From positions 186,001 to 250,000 of the forward strand of contig CANGIP010000002.1 of the NCBI GenBank assembly GCA_947454105.1: a stretch of 64,000 nt of DNA, written 5' to 3'. This stretch comes from Actinomycetota bacterium. Lineage in GTDB: Bacteria > Actinomycetota > Acidimicrobiia > Acidimicrobiales > Ilumatobacteraceae. Below are positions 1 to 7,963 of this stretch, piece after piece; position 1 is the stretch's first letter, and every line of letters begins with the position of its first letter. The translations under genes and the position numbers were made by a program. The notes under the pieces were generated by a model. That model had not been told where the DNA came from. It ran no database searches and was given only the letters and a program-made list of their open reading frames with translations.

Positions 1-2
1 GT

Positions 3-287
3 TGTCAACCTTGGATTGATGCGGCAAAACAAGGAGCTGCACTTGTTTTGTCAGCACGTAAACTTCTTGCTGAGACTAGCGATCCAGAGATTGCTGTTCT
101 AGGGAGTTTCCATCTGGCAGTTAAGTGGCGCACCTGGAAGCGACTACCAGTGCTCACTTATGGTGGCGGGCCACGCATTCGTCCAGTGGTGACTAATGAT
201 GAGAACGGAAAGTTCGCTTATCGAAATGGCACCGTGATTTCACCGACGTCACTGGTTGACGACGAAGTCATGCGCTGCTTGAAATAA
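3..287 (+). CDS. C-terminal fragment of an unknown protein (5' end outside window)
   Basis: The reading frame is open from the first complete codon at base 3 to a TAA at 285-287, so the gene begins upstream of the window. An internal TTG at 48 is possible as a start but is not preceded by a clear ribosome binding site, and the residues before it (CQPWIDAAKQGAALVL) look like protein. The visible 94 residues are soluble, mixed alpha/beta in character, with a glycine turn (YGGGPRIRP) and no recognisable catalytic motif. I do not recognise the family. It is convergent with the NERD helicase gene, whose stop lies 14 bases downstream. Confidence 0.5.
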   Translation, partial: CQPWIDAAKQGAALVLSARKLLAETSDPEIAVLGSFHLAVKWRTWKRLPVLTYGGGPRIRPVVTNDENGKFAYRNGTVISPTSLVDDEVMRCLK

Positions 288-301
288 ACGTGCTGAGGTC
301 A

Positions 302-1921
302 CTACTTAGTGAGACGAAGTCGTGAACCAAGTTCTCGTGCACCAACGACGAATAATTGATTGATCGCTCGACTGATTCCGATGTACAAGGCACGGTCATC
401 CATACGATGTTCGGGATCAACAAGAATCACTGTGTCGAATTCGGTGCCCTTCATGCGTCGCTCAGTCTCACAAACCGTTTTGGTATCTCGCTCATCCCAA
501 GACCCCAAACCCAACTCGGCTCGTAACTGATCACGAAGTCTGACTGAAGGAACAAGAACTGCTGTTGTCCCCACTGGAGCGAGCAATCCACTTCCATCAT
601 CTGGCTGTCGGTCGAGAATTGACTTCACTTTGGCTACAAAATCAGCTGTCGTCGCTTCATCAAATTCAATACCAATTGTCTCGGGACCAATTTCGGGCGC
701 TGGTGCTCCCCCGAGCAATGTCCGCAACAAACGTGCGATTTGATGAGAGTTACGACAGTTGTTGACCAATTCGCACAGAGTCCAACCATCTTCGGACTTG
801 GGTACGCGGAAACCACGACTGAATATTTCTTGACCAGAGTCGGCAACCATCATCAGGCGACGCGGGCCATCGTTGTCGAGCAGAGATTCAAGTTGTGCGA
901 TCCAAGCAGGGCTGAAGTCTTGGGCCTCATCAATAATGATCGTGTCAAACCTTTCCGTGATCTTTGGCCAATTGAGATGCAGGTGGCCAATCACGGTTTC
1001 ATTCCAAAATGTCGAAGCCTCTTCAGATGTCATGTCTGACGGCTCGTCAAGATGCGGCATTCCTTCAAACGTGCGCGCGATTGATAAGAAGGCCCCAGCG
1101 ACGACATCGTCGTAACCCTCAAGGTGTCCATTTATCTGGTCGGCTAGTGGTTCGTTAAAACAGGTCACAAGCACTCGTTCGCTGCGACCGATCAGTGCTC
1201 GCCGAGCCCATGCCAAAGCCAAACGAGTCTTACCTGAACCCGCTCCACCAGTAACCATCACTCGTCGATTCGCATCAAGTCGCTCAAGCGCGCGTACCTG
1301 CGAAGCGCACAGTGCTTCCATACGTTGATGATGCACACGAATACGGGCCTCTGGATCCCAACTGAAATCAGCATTGGGGCACAAGAAATCAATAACAGCT
1401 TCCATATGATCTCGTTGCATCTTCATTCCGCGCCCGGTCACTCGAATCATCTCGTCGACCGCAAATTTGATGTCATCTAAATCAGATGCAAGAAGCAACT
1501 GTTCTCGCCGAATGTCTGCTGGAAGATCGCCCGTGAATGAGGTGGTATTTGGGAATATCACTCCGTAGCGAACTGGCAGACCTTCAAAGAGGTGTTTGTC
1601 CTTCTGCTCCAGTAATTTTCGAAGCTTGTATGCGTTGTCCTTCGCTTGAGTAAATGGCTGTGGCTTCAGCGGTCCTGAATCGCCATACCAAATCCCTCCG
1701 CTCAACCGCACCTTGTGGCCCTTGACCTCTAACACAACAATGCCATCGACCTCATGCAACAAGACAACGTCAATTTCGTGGTCGCGATGATTGCGATAGC
1801 GAACATTTGGAAATATCAACCAACCGTCAGACATTTGTTCAACAAGCGCCTCTACAACGCGAGCCTCATCGTCGTTCTTCGTCGTGCCTAGATCAAAATC
1901 TGCTGGTACAAGAATTCCCAT
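302..1921 (-). CDS. NERD nuclease-related domain fused to a UvrD-like superfamily I helicase
   Basis: A 539-residue protein. Residues about 15-130 form a NERD domain: EIDVVLLHEVDGIVVLEVKG carries the D...E-x-K pattern of the restriction-endonuclease-like fold. Then comes a superfamily I helicase core: Walker A GGAGSGKTRLALAW, Walker B IIIDEAQDFSPAW (DEAQ), a motif IV-like CRNSHQIARLL, a motif V region (ERRMKGTEFDTVILVD) and motif VI (LYIGISRAINQLFVVG). Known NERD-helicase proteins are thought to process DNA, and some sit in defence or plasmid regions; a nucleic-acid-directed role here is inference. The start ATG lies 27 bases from the 53-nt palindrome. Divergently transcribed from the VWA/AAA+ cluster. 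Confidence 0.85.
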   Translation of the reverse strand: MGILVPADFDLGTTKNDDEARVVEALVEQMSDGWLIFPNVRYRNHRDHEIDVVLLHEVDGIVVLEVKGHKVRLSGGIWYGDSGPLKPQPFTQAKDNAYKLRKLLEQKDKHLFEGLPVRYGVIFPNTTSFTGDLPADIRREQLLLASDLDDIKFAVDEMIRVTGRGMKMQRDHMEAVIDFLCPNADFSWDPEARIRVHHQRMEALCASQVRALERLDANRRVMVTGGAGSGKTRLALAWARRALIGRSERVLVTCFNEPLADQINGHLEGYDDVVAGAFLSIARTFEGMPHLDEPSDMTSEEASTFWNETVIGHLHLNWPKITERFDTIIIDEAQDFSPAWIAQLESLLDNDGPRRLMMVADSGQEIFSRGFRVPKSEDGWTLCELVNNCRNSHQIARLLRTLLGGAPAPEIGPETIGIEFDEATTADFVAKVKSILDRQPDDGSGLLAPVGTTAVLVPSVRLRDQLRAELGLGSWDERDTKTVCETERRMKGTEFDTVILVDPEHRMDDRALYIGISRAINQLFVVGARELGSRLRLTK

Positions 1922-1947
1922 AGACCGATTATGTCACCACGTTTTCG

Positions 1948-2000
1948 AGATTCTGGTGTCGTTTTCGTCGGTATTACCGATGAAAACGACACCAGAATCT
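1948..2000. repeat. 53-nt near-perfect palindrome in a divergent intergenic region
   Basis: The left arm 1948-1966 (AGATTCTGGTGTCGTTTTC) is exactly the reverse complement of 1982-2000, and the palindrome continues through TCGGTA/TACCGA to a centre at 1974, with a single mismatch (1967 versus 1981). It lies between the helicase start (1921) and the VWA gene start (2062). There is no T-run on either side, so it is not a normal intrinsic terminator. It could be an operator shared by both genes, a cruciform, or the remnant of a small palindromic element. Confidence 0.85.
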
Positions 2001-2061
2001 AGTTTCAGAAATACCTTCAAGCCGAGCGCACACTTTCCCGCACACCCGTCGTTTGAGTTGC

Positions 2062-2781
2062 ATGACAACAACAACGACAGCCCAAACCATTCCCCCGACC
2101 ACCACTACCCCCGAGGCCGCCCAGGCGACTTTCATTTCAATCGTGGCCGATGCCAGCGGTTCGATGGACCACCTCCACGAAACCGTGATCAAAGGTCTCA
2201 ACGACTTCATCGCCGAACAAGCATCCTCTGATAACGACGCCAAAGTCACCATTGTGCAGTTCCCATCACTCAAGGACGAAGACGGCATCCAGACGATCTT
2301 GCCGAAGAGCAATGTGAAGACAGCTCGCAAGATCACCGGCGATGACTACGTCATTAACGGTATGACTCCGTTGTACGACGCCATCGGCGCAGTGATCAAG
2401 AAGGCCGATCAGCGCATCGCCAAGCGAGTCGCCAAGGGCAAAGACCCCGAATCACAAGTAGTCGTGATCTTCACCGATGGTGGCGAAAACGCCAGCCGCA
2501 AGTTCACCAAAGAAGACATCTTCGCCCTCATCGCCGAACGCAAAGCCCAAGGCTGGGTCTTTGTCTTCCTTGGTGCAAACCAAGACGCATTTGAAGAAGG
2601 TGGCCAAGTCGGTTTTGCCGCTGGCAACACCATGAACTTCGATGCTTCCGAAGAAGGTATGACCAATGCACTGATGAGCGTGTCCCGTTCGGTTCGCGCC
2701 TACTCGGCCATGCCGATGTCAGAGCGCTTCATGGTCAGCGATGCCATCTTCTCGATTGACGACGAAGACGAAAGTCTCTGA
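2062..2781 (+). CDS. von Willebrand factor A domain protein with complete MIDAS
   Basis: About 239 residues from the ATG at 2062; an upstream in-frame TTG at 2053 adds only three residues. After a Thr/Pro-rich N-terminus, one VWA domain fills the protein. The metal-ion-dependent adhesion site is intact: DASGS (DxSxS), the Thr in GMTPLYDAIG, and the Asp in VVIFTDGGEN. No signal peptide, so cytoplasmic. VWA proteins commonly act as substrate adaptors for MoxR-type AAA+ ATPases, and such an ATPase is the next gene (110 bases downstream, same strand). A strong hairpin lies in the spacer. The ligand cannot be told from the sequence. Confidence 0.85.
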   Translation: MTTTTTAQTIPPTTTTPEAAQATFISIVADASGSMDHLHETVIKGLNDFIAEQASSDNDAKVTIVQFPSLKDEDGIQTILPKSNVKTARKITGDDYVINGMTPLYDAIGAVIKKADQRIAKRVAKGKDPESQVVVIFTDGGENASRKFTKEDIFALIAERKAQGWVFVFLGANQDAFEEGGQVGFAAGNTMNFDASEEGMTNALMSVSRSVRAYSAMPMSERFMVSDAIFSIDDEDESL

Positions 2782-2793
2782 CCGCGAAGGTTC

Positions 2794-2829
2794 GTGTGCT
2801 GTCACCCCGTCCGCGAGGTGACAGCACAC
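2794..2829 (+). repeat. Perfect 13-bp stem hairpin between VWA and AAA+ genes
   Basis: GTGTGCTGTCACC (2794-2806) is the exact reverse complement of 2817-2829, with a 10-nt loop. No U-tract follows, so termination is not assured. It begins 12 bases after the VWA stop and may stabilise or separate the VWA transcript from the downstream genes, or act as a regulator site. Confidence 0.8.
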
Positions 2830-2890
2830 AGTTCGCACACATATCACCCGATCATTCGTTTAAGTATCAACCGACAACAAGGAGAACAGA

Positions 2891-3706
2891 TTGAAACCTG
2901 AAGGCCCCCGCAAAGTCACCCCAACCGGAACCGTCAAAGCCATACCAATTGCCGAACCCGAGCTCCCCTCTTGTTGGAAAGACGTCAATGACGCTCTCGC
3001 CGCCGGGATTGATCGCCTCATTTTGTTCGGGCCTCCAGGCACAGGAAAAACCTTCGGTGGCCTAAACCTAGGCGACGTCACCGGTGGTGCGTTTCGCTTG
3101 ATCTGTAATGAAGACATGACCGCCGCCGATGTGACCGGCCACTTCATGCCAGCAGCTGATGGAACCTGGAAATGGCTTGACGGCGCAGTGCTCAAGGCAT
3201 GGCAAGGCAATGGTCAAACCGGCGGCCGTATTGTGGCCGACGAAATTGACCGTGCATCAGGTGATGTGTTGTCGCTCTTGCTCAACATGTTCGACTCTCC
3301 CGAGAGCGCATCGTGGCAACACCCCGACTCTGGGCAGATCTTCACTCCATTGAAGAATTTCTCAGTTGTCATGACGACCAATATCGAAGATATGCGCGAT
3401 CTCCCAGTCGCGTTGCGCGATCGATTCCCGATTGCAATCCGCATTGATCGTCCGCACCCGGGCGCTCTCGCTCAATTGTCACCTCATCTTCGAGCACCAG
3501 CTTCGGCTGCCGTTGATGCCGATAAGGCTCGACGCTTCAGCGTGCGTTCATTCATGGCCTTTGATCAACTCTGTATCAAGGGCATGGATATAGAACGAGC
3601 AGCCTTCTTGGTCTTTGGCAATCACTCCAAAGACATTCTCGATGCCATCCGTATCGACAGCGTCTCCAAGGGTTCTGCATCTCGGCCAGTTGCGAAGGCA
3701 TCATGA
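2891..3706 (+). CDS. MoxR/CbbQ-like AAA+ ATPase
   Basis: 271 residues starting at TTG 2891, chosen because GGAGA at about 2880-2885 sits at good spacing and the conserved region follows. Walker A is LFGPPGTGKT (residues about 43-52), Walker B GRIVADEIDRA, sensor-1 VVMTTNIED and an arginine-finger-like segment ALRDRFPIAIRID. The length and motif layout match the short MoxR/CbbQ/NorQ/AAA_5 group, known to remodel targets together with VWA partner proteins. Its stop overlaps the start of the next gene (ATGA at 3703-3706), so the two are translationally coupled. The substrate is unknown. Confidence 0.85.
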   Translation: MKPEGPRKVTPTGTVKAIPIAEPELPSCWKDVNDALAAGIDRLILFGPPGTGKTFGGLNLGDVTGGAFRLICNEDMTAADVTGHFMPAADGTWKWLDGAVLKAWQGNGQTGGRIVADEIDRASGDVLSLLLNMFDSPESASWQHPDSGQIFTPLKNFSVVMTTNIEDMRDLPVALRDRFPIAIRIDRPHPGALAQLSPHLRAPASAAVDADKARRFSVRSFMAFDQLCIKGMDIERAAFLVFGNHSKDILDAIRIDSVSKGSASRPVAKAS

Positions 3707-5094
3707 CCAGCGGCTCGACGGCACGCAAAAACAAGAATCAGCGAGTCGTGCTCGAAAAGCGCATCGCCATGCCCGAATGGCTGTCACGAGAAGACCGCAT
3801 CGCTGCACCTTGGATAGTTGTCGAAGGTGCAGCACAACGTGGAGAAGCATTCACCGATTTAGTCGCTCATCGCATGCAAGTGCCGGTTGGTGCCGACGAA
3901 ACATCACGATGCATTCGCGCTCACGAAATGATGCACGCCAAAGTGAGCCCAACTCATATCTGGGTTCCCGATGACGTTGCGTACATCTCCATCGAGACCA
4001 TGACTGTGGCCGAAGAATTTCGCATCAACATGTTGGTTGGCTCTGCTGGCTTTCCCGTCATGCAATATCTCGCCGATGGCAGCGAAAAACGTACAGGCGA
4101 ACGTCTTGCACAAAACGACGACTGGAATTCACTCGTTCATATGACTGCAGCAACTGTTGGTACCAAGGCTTTTGCGGGCCTCATCAGCGGCGTGAAGTCA
4201 GTACGGCCCGAATGGGTCGCAACTTTGCGCGAGCTTGGCCGCCAAATGAGAAAAATGTGGAGAGAAGCCACTGCTCATGGAACCGATGATGTTGCATCAA
4301 CTGAACCATGGGAATCCGGAACCGTTGGTTGGGCCTTCACCGTCGAGATCGCGCGCTTCATTCATCGTGTATTGATTAATGAGTCAGCAGAAGGTGAAGT
4401 CCCTCCTGACGCCGACGCACTGAAGGGCGGAACCCAAGGAGTTCCGGGCAAGTTTGCTCCAGTCATAGAAATGTCGGTCAATCGCCCGAACCGTGTCGAC
4501 GGTCGACTCGGTCGTCGCAAGCGTCCAACCAATGTTGGTCGTCACCCTCGGCACCTTGATCGACTACTTACCGATCCCCAACGCCGGGTTTTTGATCACC
4601 GTCGGCGCGGCCAAGGCGGAGTCGTGCTCATTGATCAATCGGGTTCGATGCGATTAACCGACGGCGACCTGTGGCGAATCATCGAAGCAGCACCAGGGTG
4701 CGTGATCATCGGCTACAGCCACGAGCCACGTTCAGCGGGAAAGCCAAATCTGTGGGTGCTCGCCGATCGCGGCCAGGTGGTTGATGAGGTTCCAACTGGC
4801 AACGGTGGCAATGGAGTCGATGGTCCGGCTTTGCACTACGCACTACGTCGACGCAAGTCGGGCGAACCCATGTTGTGGGTGTGTGATGGCCATGTCACCG
4901 ACGAAACCGACGATGTGCATTCAGAACTCACCGAAGAATGTGCCCGCATCGTTGCGCTCAACCACATTCATCAAGTTCCCGATGTTGAGTCAGCGGTGAA
5001 GGCTCTCACTAAAGCTGCCAACGGAAATGTCTTAAAGGCGTCAGCAGTTGGGCCGATCGCTCAAAGCCAAGCTTGGCGGAGCCGCATGGAATAG
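3703..5094 (+). CDS. VWA-like protein with an HExxH metallopeptidase-type motif
   Basis: 463 residues, start overlapping the ATPase stop by 4 bases. At about residues 67-75 the segment RAHEMMHAK contains HExxH, the zinc signature of metallopeptidase-like proteins. A charged linker rich in Arg/Pro follows (about 265-300), then a C-terminal VWA-like domain: VVLIDQSGSMRLTDGD (DxSGS), a Gly/Asn-rich loop (GNGGNGVDGPAL) and a later Asp in WVCDGHVTDE. Metallopeptidase-like plus VWA architectures are known next to MoxR-type ATPases; coupling to the upstream ATPase supports a complex. Proteolytic activity is inference, because only the HExxH is visible. The stop codon lies inside an 11-nt tandem duplication. 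Confidence 0.75.
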   Translation: MTSGSTARKNKNQRVVLEKRIAMPEWLSREDRIAAPWIVVEGAAQRGEAFTDLVAHRMQVPVGADETSRCIRAHEMMHAKVSPTHIWVPDDVAYISIETMTVAEEFRINMLVGSAGFPVMQYLADGSEKRTGERLAQNDDWNSLVHMTAATVGTKAFAGLISGVKSVRPEWVATLRELGRQMRKMWREATAHGTDDVASTEPWESGTVGWAFTVEIARFIHRVLINESAEGEVPPDADALKGGTQGVPGKFAPVIEMSVNRPNRVDGRLGRRKRPTNVGRHPRHLDRLLTDPQRRVFDHRRRGQGGVVLIDQSGSMRLTDGDLWRIIEAAPGCVIIGYSHEPRSAGKPNLWVLADRGQVVDEVPTGNGGNGVDGPALHYALRRRKSGEPMLWVCDGHVTDETDDVHSELTEECARIVALNHIHQVPDVESAVKALTKAANGNVLKASAVGPIAQSQAWRSRME

Positions 5095-5107
5095 ATATGG
5101 AATAGAT
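5086..5107 (+). repeat. Tandem duplication of 11 nt over a stop codon
   Basis: ATGGAATAGAT occurs at 5086-5096 and again, directly abutting, at 5097-5107. The TAG stop of the upstream VWA/metallopeptidase gene lies in the first copy, so the duplication leaves the protein unchanged. It looks like a small replication-slippage event. Confidence 0.85.
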
Positions 5108-5163
5108 CTGGCAAAAGTGAGTCTCGTCCGCACATATCCGTCCCATTCGATCGTTAGGAATAC

Positions 5164-6399
5164 ATGACCACCGACACCGCACCCGCCAAACCATCCGTGT
5201 CTTTCACCATCACACCCGGTGAATTTCAACTTCTGGCCACGTTCATGGCCCCCATGCAATTTAACGAGTCAACCGGTGCATCGATTTGGGTGACTTCGCA
5301 TGGTGGATGGCGCGAGTGGTTAGTGACAGCAAACGGAATCACCACCGTGGTGTTCAGCCGCGAGGACGAACTGGGTCGATACGGAATTGAACAAGATGAA
5401 TCTTGGGCGTTCCCCATCCCTGAACATGTCTTGGTCACGATGGGGAAATTTTCTATGTCGTTATCAGACATGTCGTTATCAGACGCTTCGTCGGGTGACA
5501 TGAACGTCACCTTGAGCGATGATTGGGTCACTCTCACCAACAATTCATACTCGATGTCCGTCTCGCAAAACCCCAATGCAAAATGCCCTCCGATGATTCC
5601 GCATGTTGAATCACTACTGGTAGCCAACGTTGACCCGACTGCACTGTGGACAATGTTGTCATCGGCACGAGTGTGGCCAACCGGCGGTATGGCCAACGGA
5701 ATGAATACCCCGATGCGTGCAACATGCGATTTCACTCGTAATCAACTGGTCCTGCAGGCCGACTGGACCGTCGTTGACGCGGGCGTCCACGAATACCGCA
5801 TGCCCGCAGAATTTGATCAGCTACCAGAGGGTGTCGAATTCAAACCATTCAATATTCCTCATTCGTCCATTCTGAAACTTCTACGCGATCCCATGGCGGC
5901 GGAAAAATTTGGACCAGTCAAAATGCATATTGCTCCCGAAGGTGTCGGTCACATGAAATTGTCAGGCGAAAATTGGGCCATGTATGTCCCCACAATTCCG
6001 AATGTCAAACAATGGGGTCACGATCTTGACGAAGTCGTTGGCGATATTCCCTACGTCTGGGAAGACTGCAGTCGTGTTTCGTTAATGTTCCCCGAACTTG
6101 ATCACGGAGTCATTGAATTGTCTGCACTCCCCGACGAATCCCGATTCGGGAAGTACAAGTACCGTGCGACATACGAGATTCTCGACGATGTCATTCCATC
6201 GATTGAGTTATACAGCGAACTCAACGCAATTAATGAAGGTACGGCCGGATGTCGCGTCGTCGTCGACGGTAACCGAATCGTCGCAGTCACCGATCTCACC
6301 CAAGATCACTACGAGCAACTCAGTTCATACATCAATGCGTTCTCGACAAGTGTGATTGGATTGGCGCCAATCCTCTCAGTGATCTCCTCAGCGATCTAA
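5164..6399 (+). CDS. Unknown protein; possible DNA sliding-clamp-like domains with YbjN-like C-terminus
   Basis: 411 residues, ATG at 5164; TTAGGA just upstream may serve as a weak RBS. No signal peptide. Reading by eye, residues about 12-150 and 153-280 each follow a pattern seen in DnaN domains: an opening strand and helix (FTITPGEFQLLATFMAP; NVDPTALWTMLSSARVW), then a second helix-strand unit (PEHVLVTMGKF; PHSSILKLL) ending in strands such as MNVTLSDDWVTLTNN and CPPMIPHV. Residues about 340-400 (ELNAINEGTAGCRVVVDG, then DLTQDHYEQL) resemble YbjN/T3SS-chaperone-like domains. A short repeat MSLSDMSLSD occurs near residue 98. These resemblances are not proof of a clamp. Fourth gene of the VWA/AAA+ cluster, 69 bases after gene three. 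Confidence 0.55.
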   Translation: MTTDTAPAKPSVSFTITPGEFQLLATFMAPMQFNESTGASIWVTSHGGWREWLVTANGITTVVFSREDELGRYGIEQDESWAFPIPEHVLVTMGKFSMSLSDMSLSDASSGDMNVTLSDDWVTLTNNSYSMSVSQNPNAKCPPMIPHVESLLVANVDPTALWTMLSSARVWPTGGMANGMNTPMRATCDFTRNQLVLQADWTVVDAGVHEYRMPAEFDQLPEGVEFKPFNIPHSSILKLLRDPMAAEKFGPVKMHIAPEGVGHMKLSGENWAMYVPTIPNVKQWGHDLDEVVGDIPYVWEDCSRVSLMFPELDHGVIELSALPDESRFGKYKYRATYEILDDVIPSIELYSELNAINEGTAGCRVVVDGNRIVAVTDLTQDHYEQLSSYINAFSTSVIGLAPILSVISSAI

Positions 6400-6403
6400 A
6401 AAA

Positions 6404-7402
6404 CTATTTTGCTGGCCTTAAGACCGGCATTACATCCCGCTCGAGTCGGTCCAAACTTTCTTGGGCCAATTCGGGCGGGATACCACCCATTAATGGGTGC
6501 ATGGTCAACATGCCAAATTTCTTTGCAAGCGCAACACATTCATCCGGCGTCACAATCGCATAGACGCCACTCGCACGCACGCTCTCAATTGACTCGGCAT
6601 CGTGAACATGAACGACCGACGATTGTCCAGGCCGCTGCCACTCGCCGTACGACTGAGCCTCGTGCAACACGTATGGTGCAAGTCGAACCCAATCACGTTC
6701 AGGATCATCAGAAACATGAACAAAACCAGGGGCTTTTTGCGGCAACATAATGAAGCCTTGAAAACCTTCTTTGGCGCATTCTTCGTTGTAGGCATCAGCG
6801 ACTGCATGATCGTCGGTCGCAGCTGAAAAGAAACAACGCAAACGTGCGGCCCGTCGAGCCGCAACTGGCGTTGAACCACCCATCAACAACATTGGTCCAC
6901 CTGCGGTATGCGGAAGCGGACGAACTTTCACTTGGCGACCGCGATAGTCGAAATACTCTCCGGTCCATGCTTGTCGCATGACCGACACTGACTCCTCAAG
7001 TGCACTAAATCGATTCTTGAATTCGAGCCCAGCCATTTCAAACTCTTCTTGGCGATAACCAGTTCCGCAGATCACGCTCATGCGACCTTTAGCAATGAGA
7101 TCAACTGTGGCGATTTGCTCGGCAAGCCGAACCGGATCATGCATGATCACCAAGGCCGCCGAGATATTGATTCCGATGCGCTGGGTTGACGCTGCAACTG
7201 CGGCGGCCAATGTCATCGGAGCTGGCATAAAGCCATCGTCGGTGCCGTGGTGCTCTGACAGGACGACCATGTCGAGCCCGATGCGATCGGCCCACTGCAC
7301 CTGTTCAAGACAGGCCGAATATTGCCCAGATGCAGAAACTCCATGAGCTGGCGAACCAACCGGCGGAATGCGCAAGTCGTAACGCATGATGATCATTGAC
7401 AT
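6404..7402 (-). CDS. LLM-class flavin-dependent oxidoreductase (luciferase-like)
   Basis: 332 residues. The TIM-barrel of the bacterial luciferase-like family is recognisable: MVVLSEHHGTDDGF near residue 46, a strand-turn AAAVAASTQRIGINISAAL, then DPVRLAEQIATVDLIAKGR and VICGTGYRQEEFE. It probably uses FMNH2 or F420H2; which cofactor and which substrate are unknown. Start ATG 7402 is preceded by a GAGGGGG ribosome binding site; ATGs at 7396 and 7387 are alternatives. Convergent with the clamp-like gene, with 4 bases between stops. Confidence 0.85.
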   Translation of the reverse strand: MSMIIMRYDLRIPPVGSPAHGVSASGQYSACLEQVQWADRIGLDMVVLSEHHGTDDGFMPAPMTLAAAVAASTQRIGINISAALVIMHDPVRLAEQIATVDLIAKGRMSVICGTGYRQEEFEMAGLEFKNRFSALEESVSVMRQAWTGEYFDYRGRQVKVRPLPHTAGGPMLLMGGSTPVAARRAARLRCFFSAATDDHAVADAYNEECAKEGFQGFIMLPQKAPGFVHVSDDPERDWVRLAPYVLHEAQSYGEWQRPGQSSVVHVHDAESIESVRASGVYAIVTPDECVALAKKFGMLTMHPLMGGIPPELAQESLDRLERDVMPVLRPAK

Positions 7403-7574
7403 AAGTCCCCCTCAACAACGATGTTCAAGTCCACCACATCGCCGACCAACCCAGCCCCATTCGGCCAGAAAATACCTGCTCACGCGCGTATTGCTGTGAC
7501 ATCCACCACATTTTGTGCGCGGCTTCATACTTTTCCGTTGCCGCCCGAATGACGGCACAACCGAAGGAGAAAAA

Positions 7575-7883
7575 ATGTATACAGTTGCAATTCTCATCGT
7601 TATGGCCGTGCTGCTCGAAGCAGTCATGACCGTCCTCAACTCAATCCTGTCGACCGTCGGCTTGGGTGACACCATCAAGAAGCTTCCGATCATCGGTGCA
7701 AACTTGACGTTGGGCATTTCAATTCTGATTGTTTGGCTGCTCAAGGCATACCCGCTCGGTATGTGGGGCGCATCATGGGCTGATGACTGGAAGAACATCG
7801 TGGTCAACGGCGCAGTGATCTGCGGAATGATTCCGCTCAAGGACGCAGTGTTTGGCGCAATCCAAAAGGGTCTGCGCGCCTGA
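7575..7883 (+). CDS. Small 102-residue membrane protein of unknown function
   Basis: Start ATG 7575 is preceded by a near-ideal GAAGGAG at 7563-7569; a longer frame from 7515 reads through that site and is unlikely. The protein begins MYTVAILIVMAVLLEAVM, a first membrane segment; a second is LTLGISILIVWLLKAYPLGM, and a third weaker one is NGAVICGMIPLKDAVFGAI. Size and topology resemble holin-like or small phage-type membrane proteins, but no phage genes flank it. It stands alone, followed at once by a strong intrinsic terminator, so it is a single-gene transcript. Confidence 0.75.
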   Translation: MYTVAILIVMAVLLEAVMTVLNSILSTVGLGDTIKKLPIIGANLTLGISILIVWLLKAYPLGMWGASWADDWKNIVVNGAVICGMIPLKDAVFGAIQKGLRA

Positions 7884-7913
7884 TCAGCGTCTTTAATCAA
7901 TAACCCCTCAACA

Positions 7914-7954
7914 GGGCCGGGCACGGGAAACCGTGACCCGGCTCTTTTGTTTTT
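7914..7954 (+). terminator. Rho-independent terminator after the small membrane protein gene
   Basis: A G+C-rich hairpin (GCCGGG at 7916-7921 with CCCGGC at 7937-7942, and ACGG/CCGT inside closing a GAAA tetraloop) is followed by TCTTTTGTTTTT up to 7954. It ends the transcript of the 102-residue membrane protein. Confidence 0.9.
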
Positions 7955-7963
7955 AGAGATTCA

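Noticed and set aside
7575-7883. The 102-residue membrane protein as a phage holin
   Set aside because: Topology is compatible, but no endolysin, integrase or other phage gene is near, so holin is not supported.
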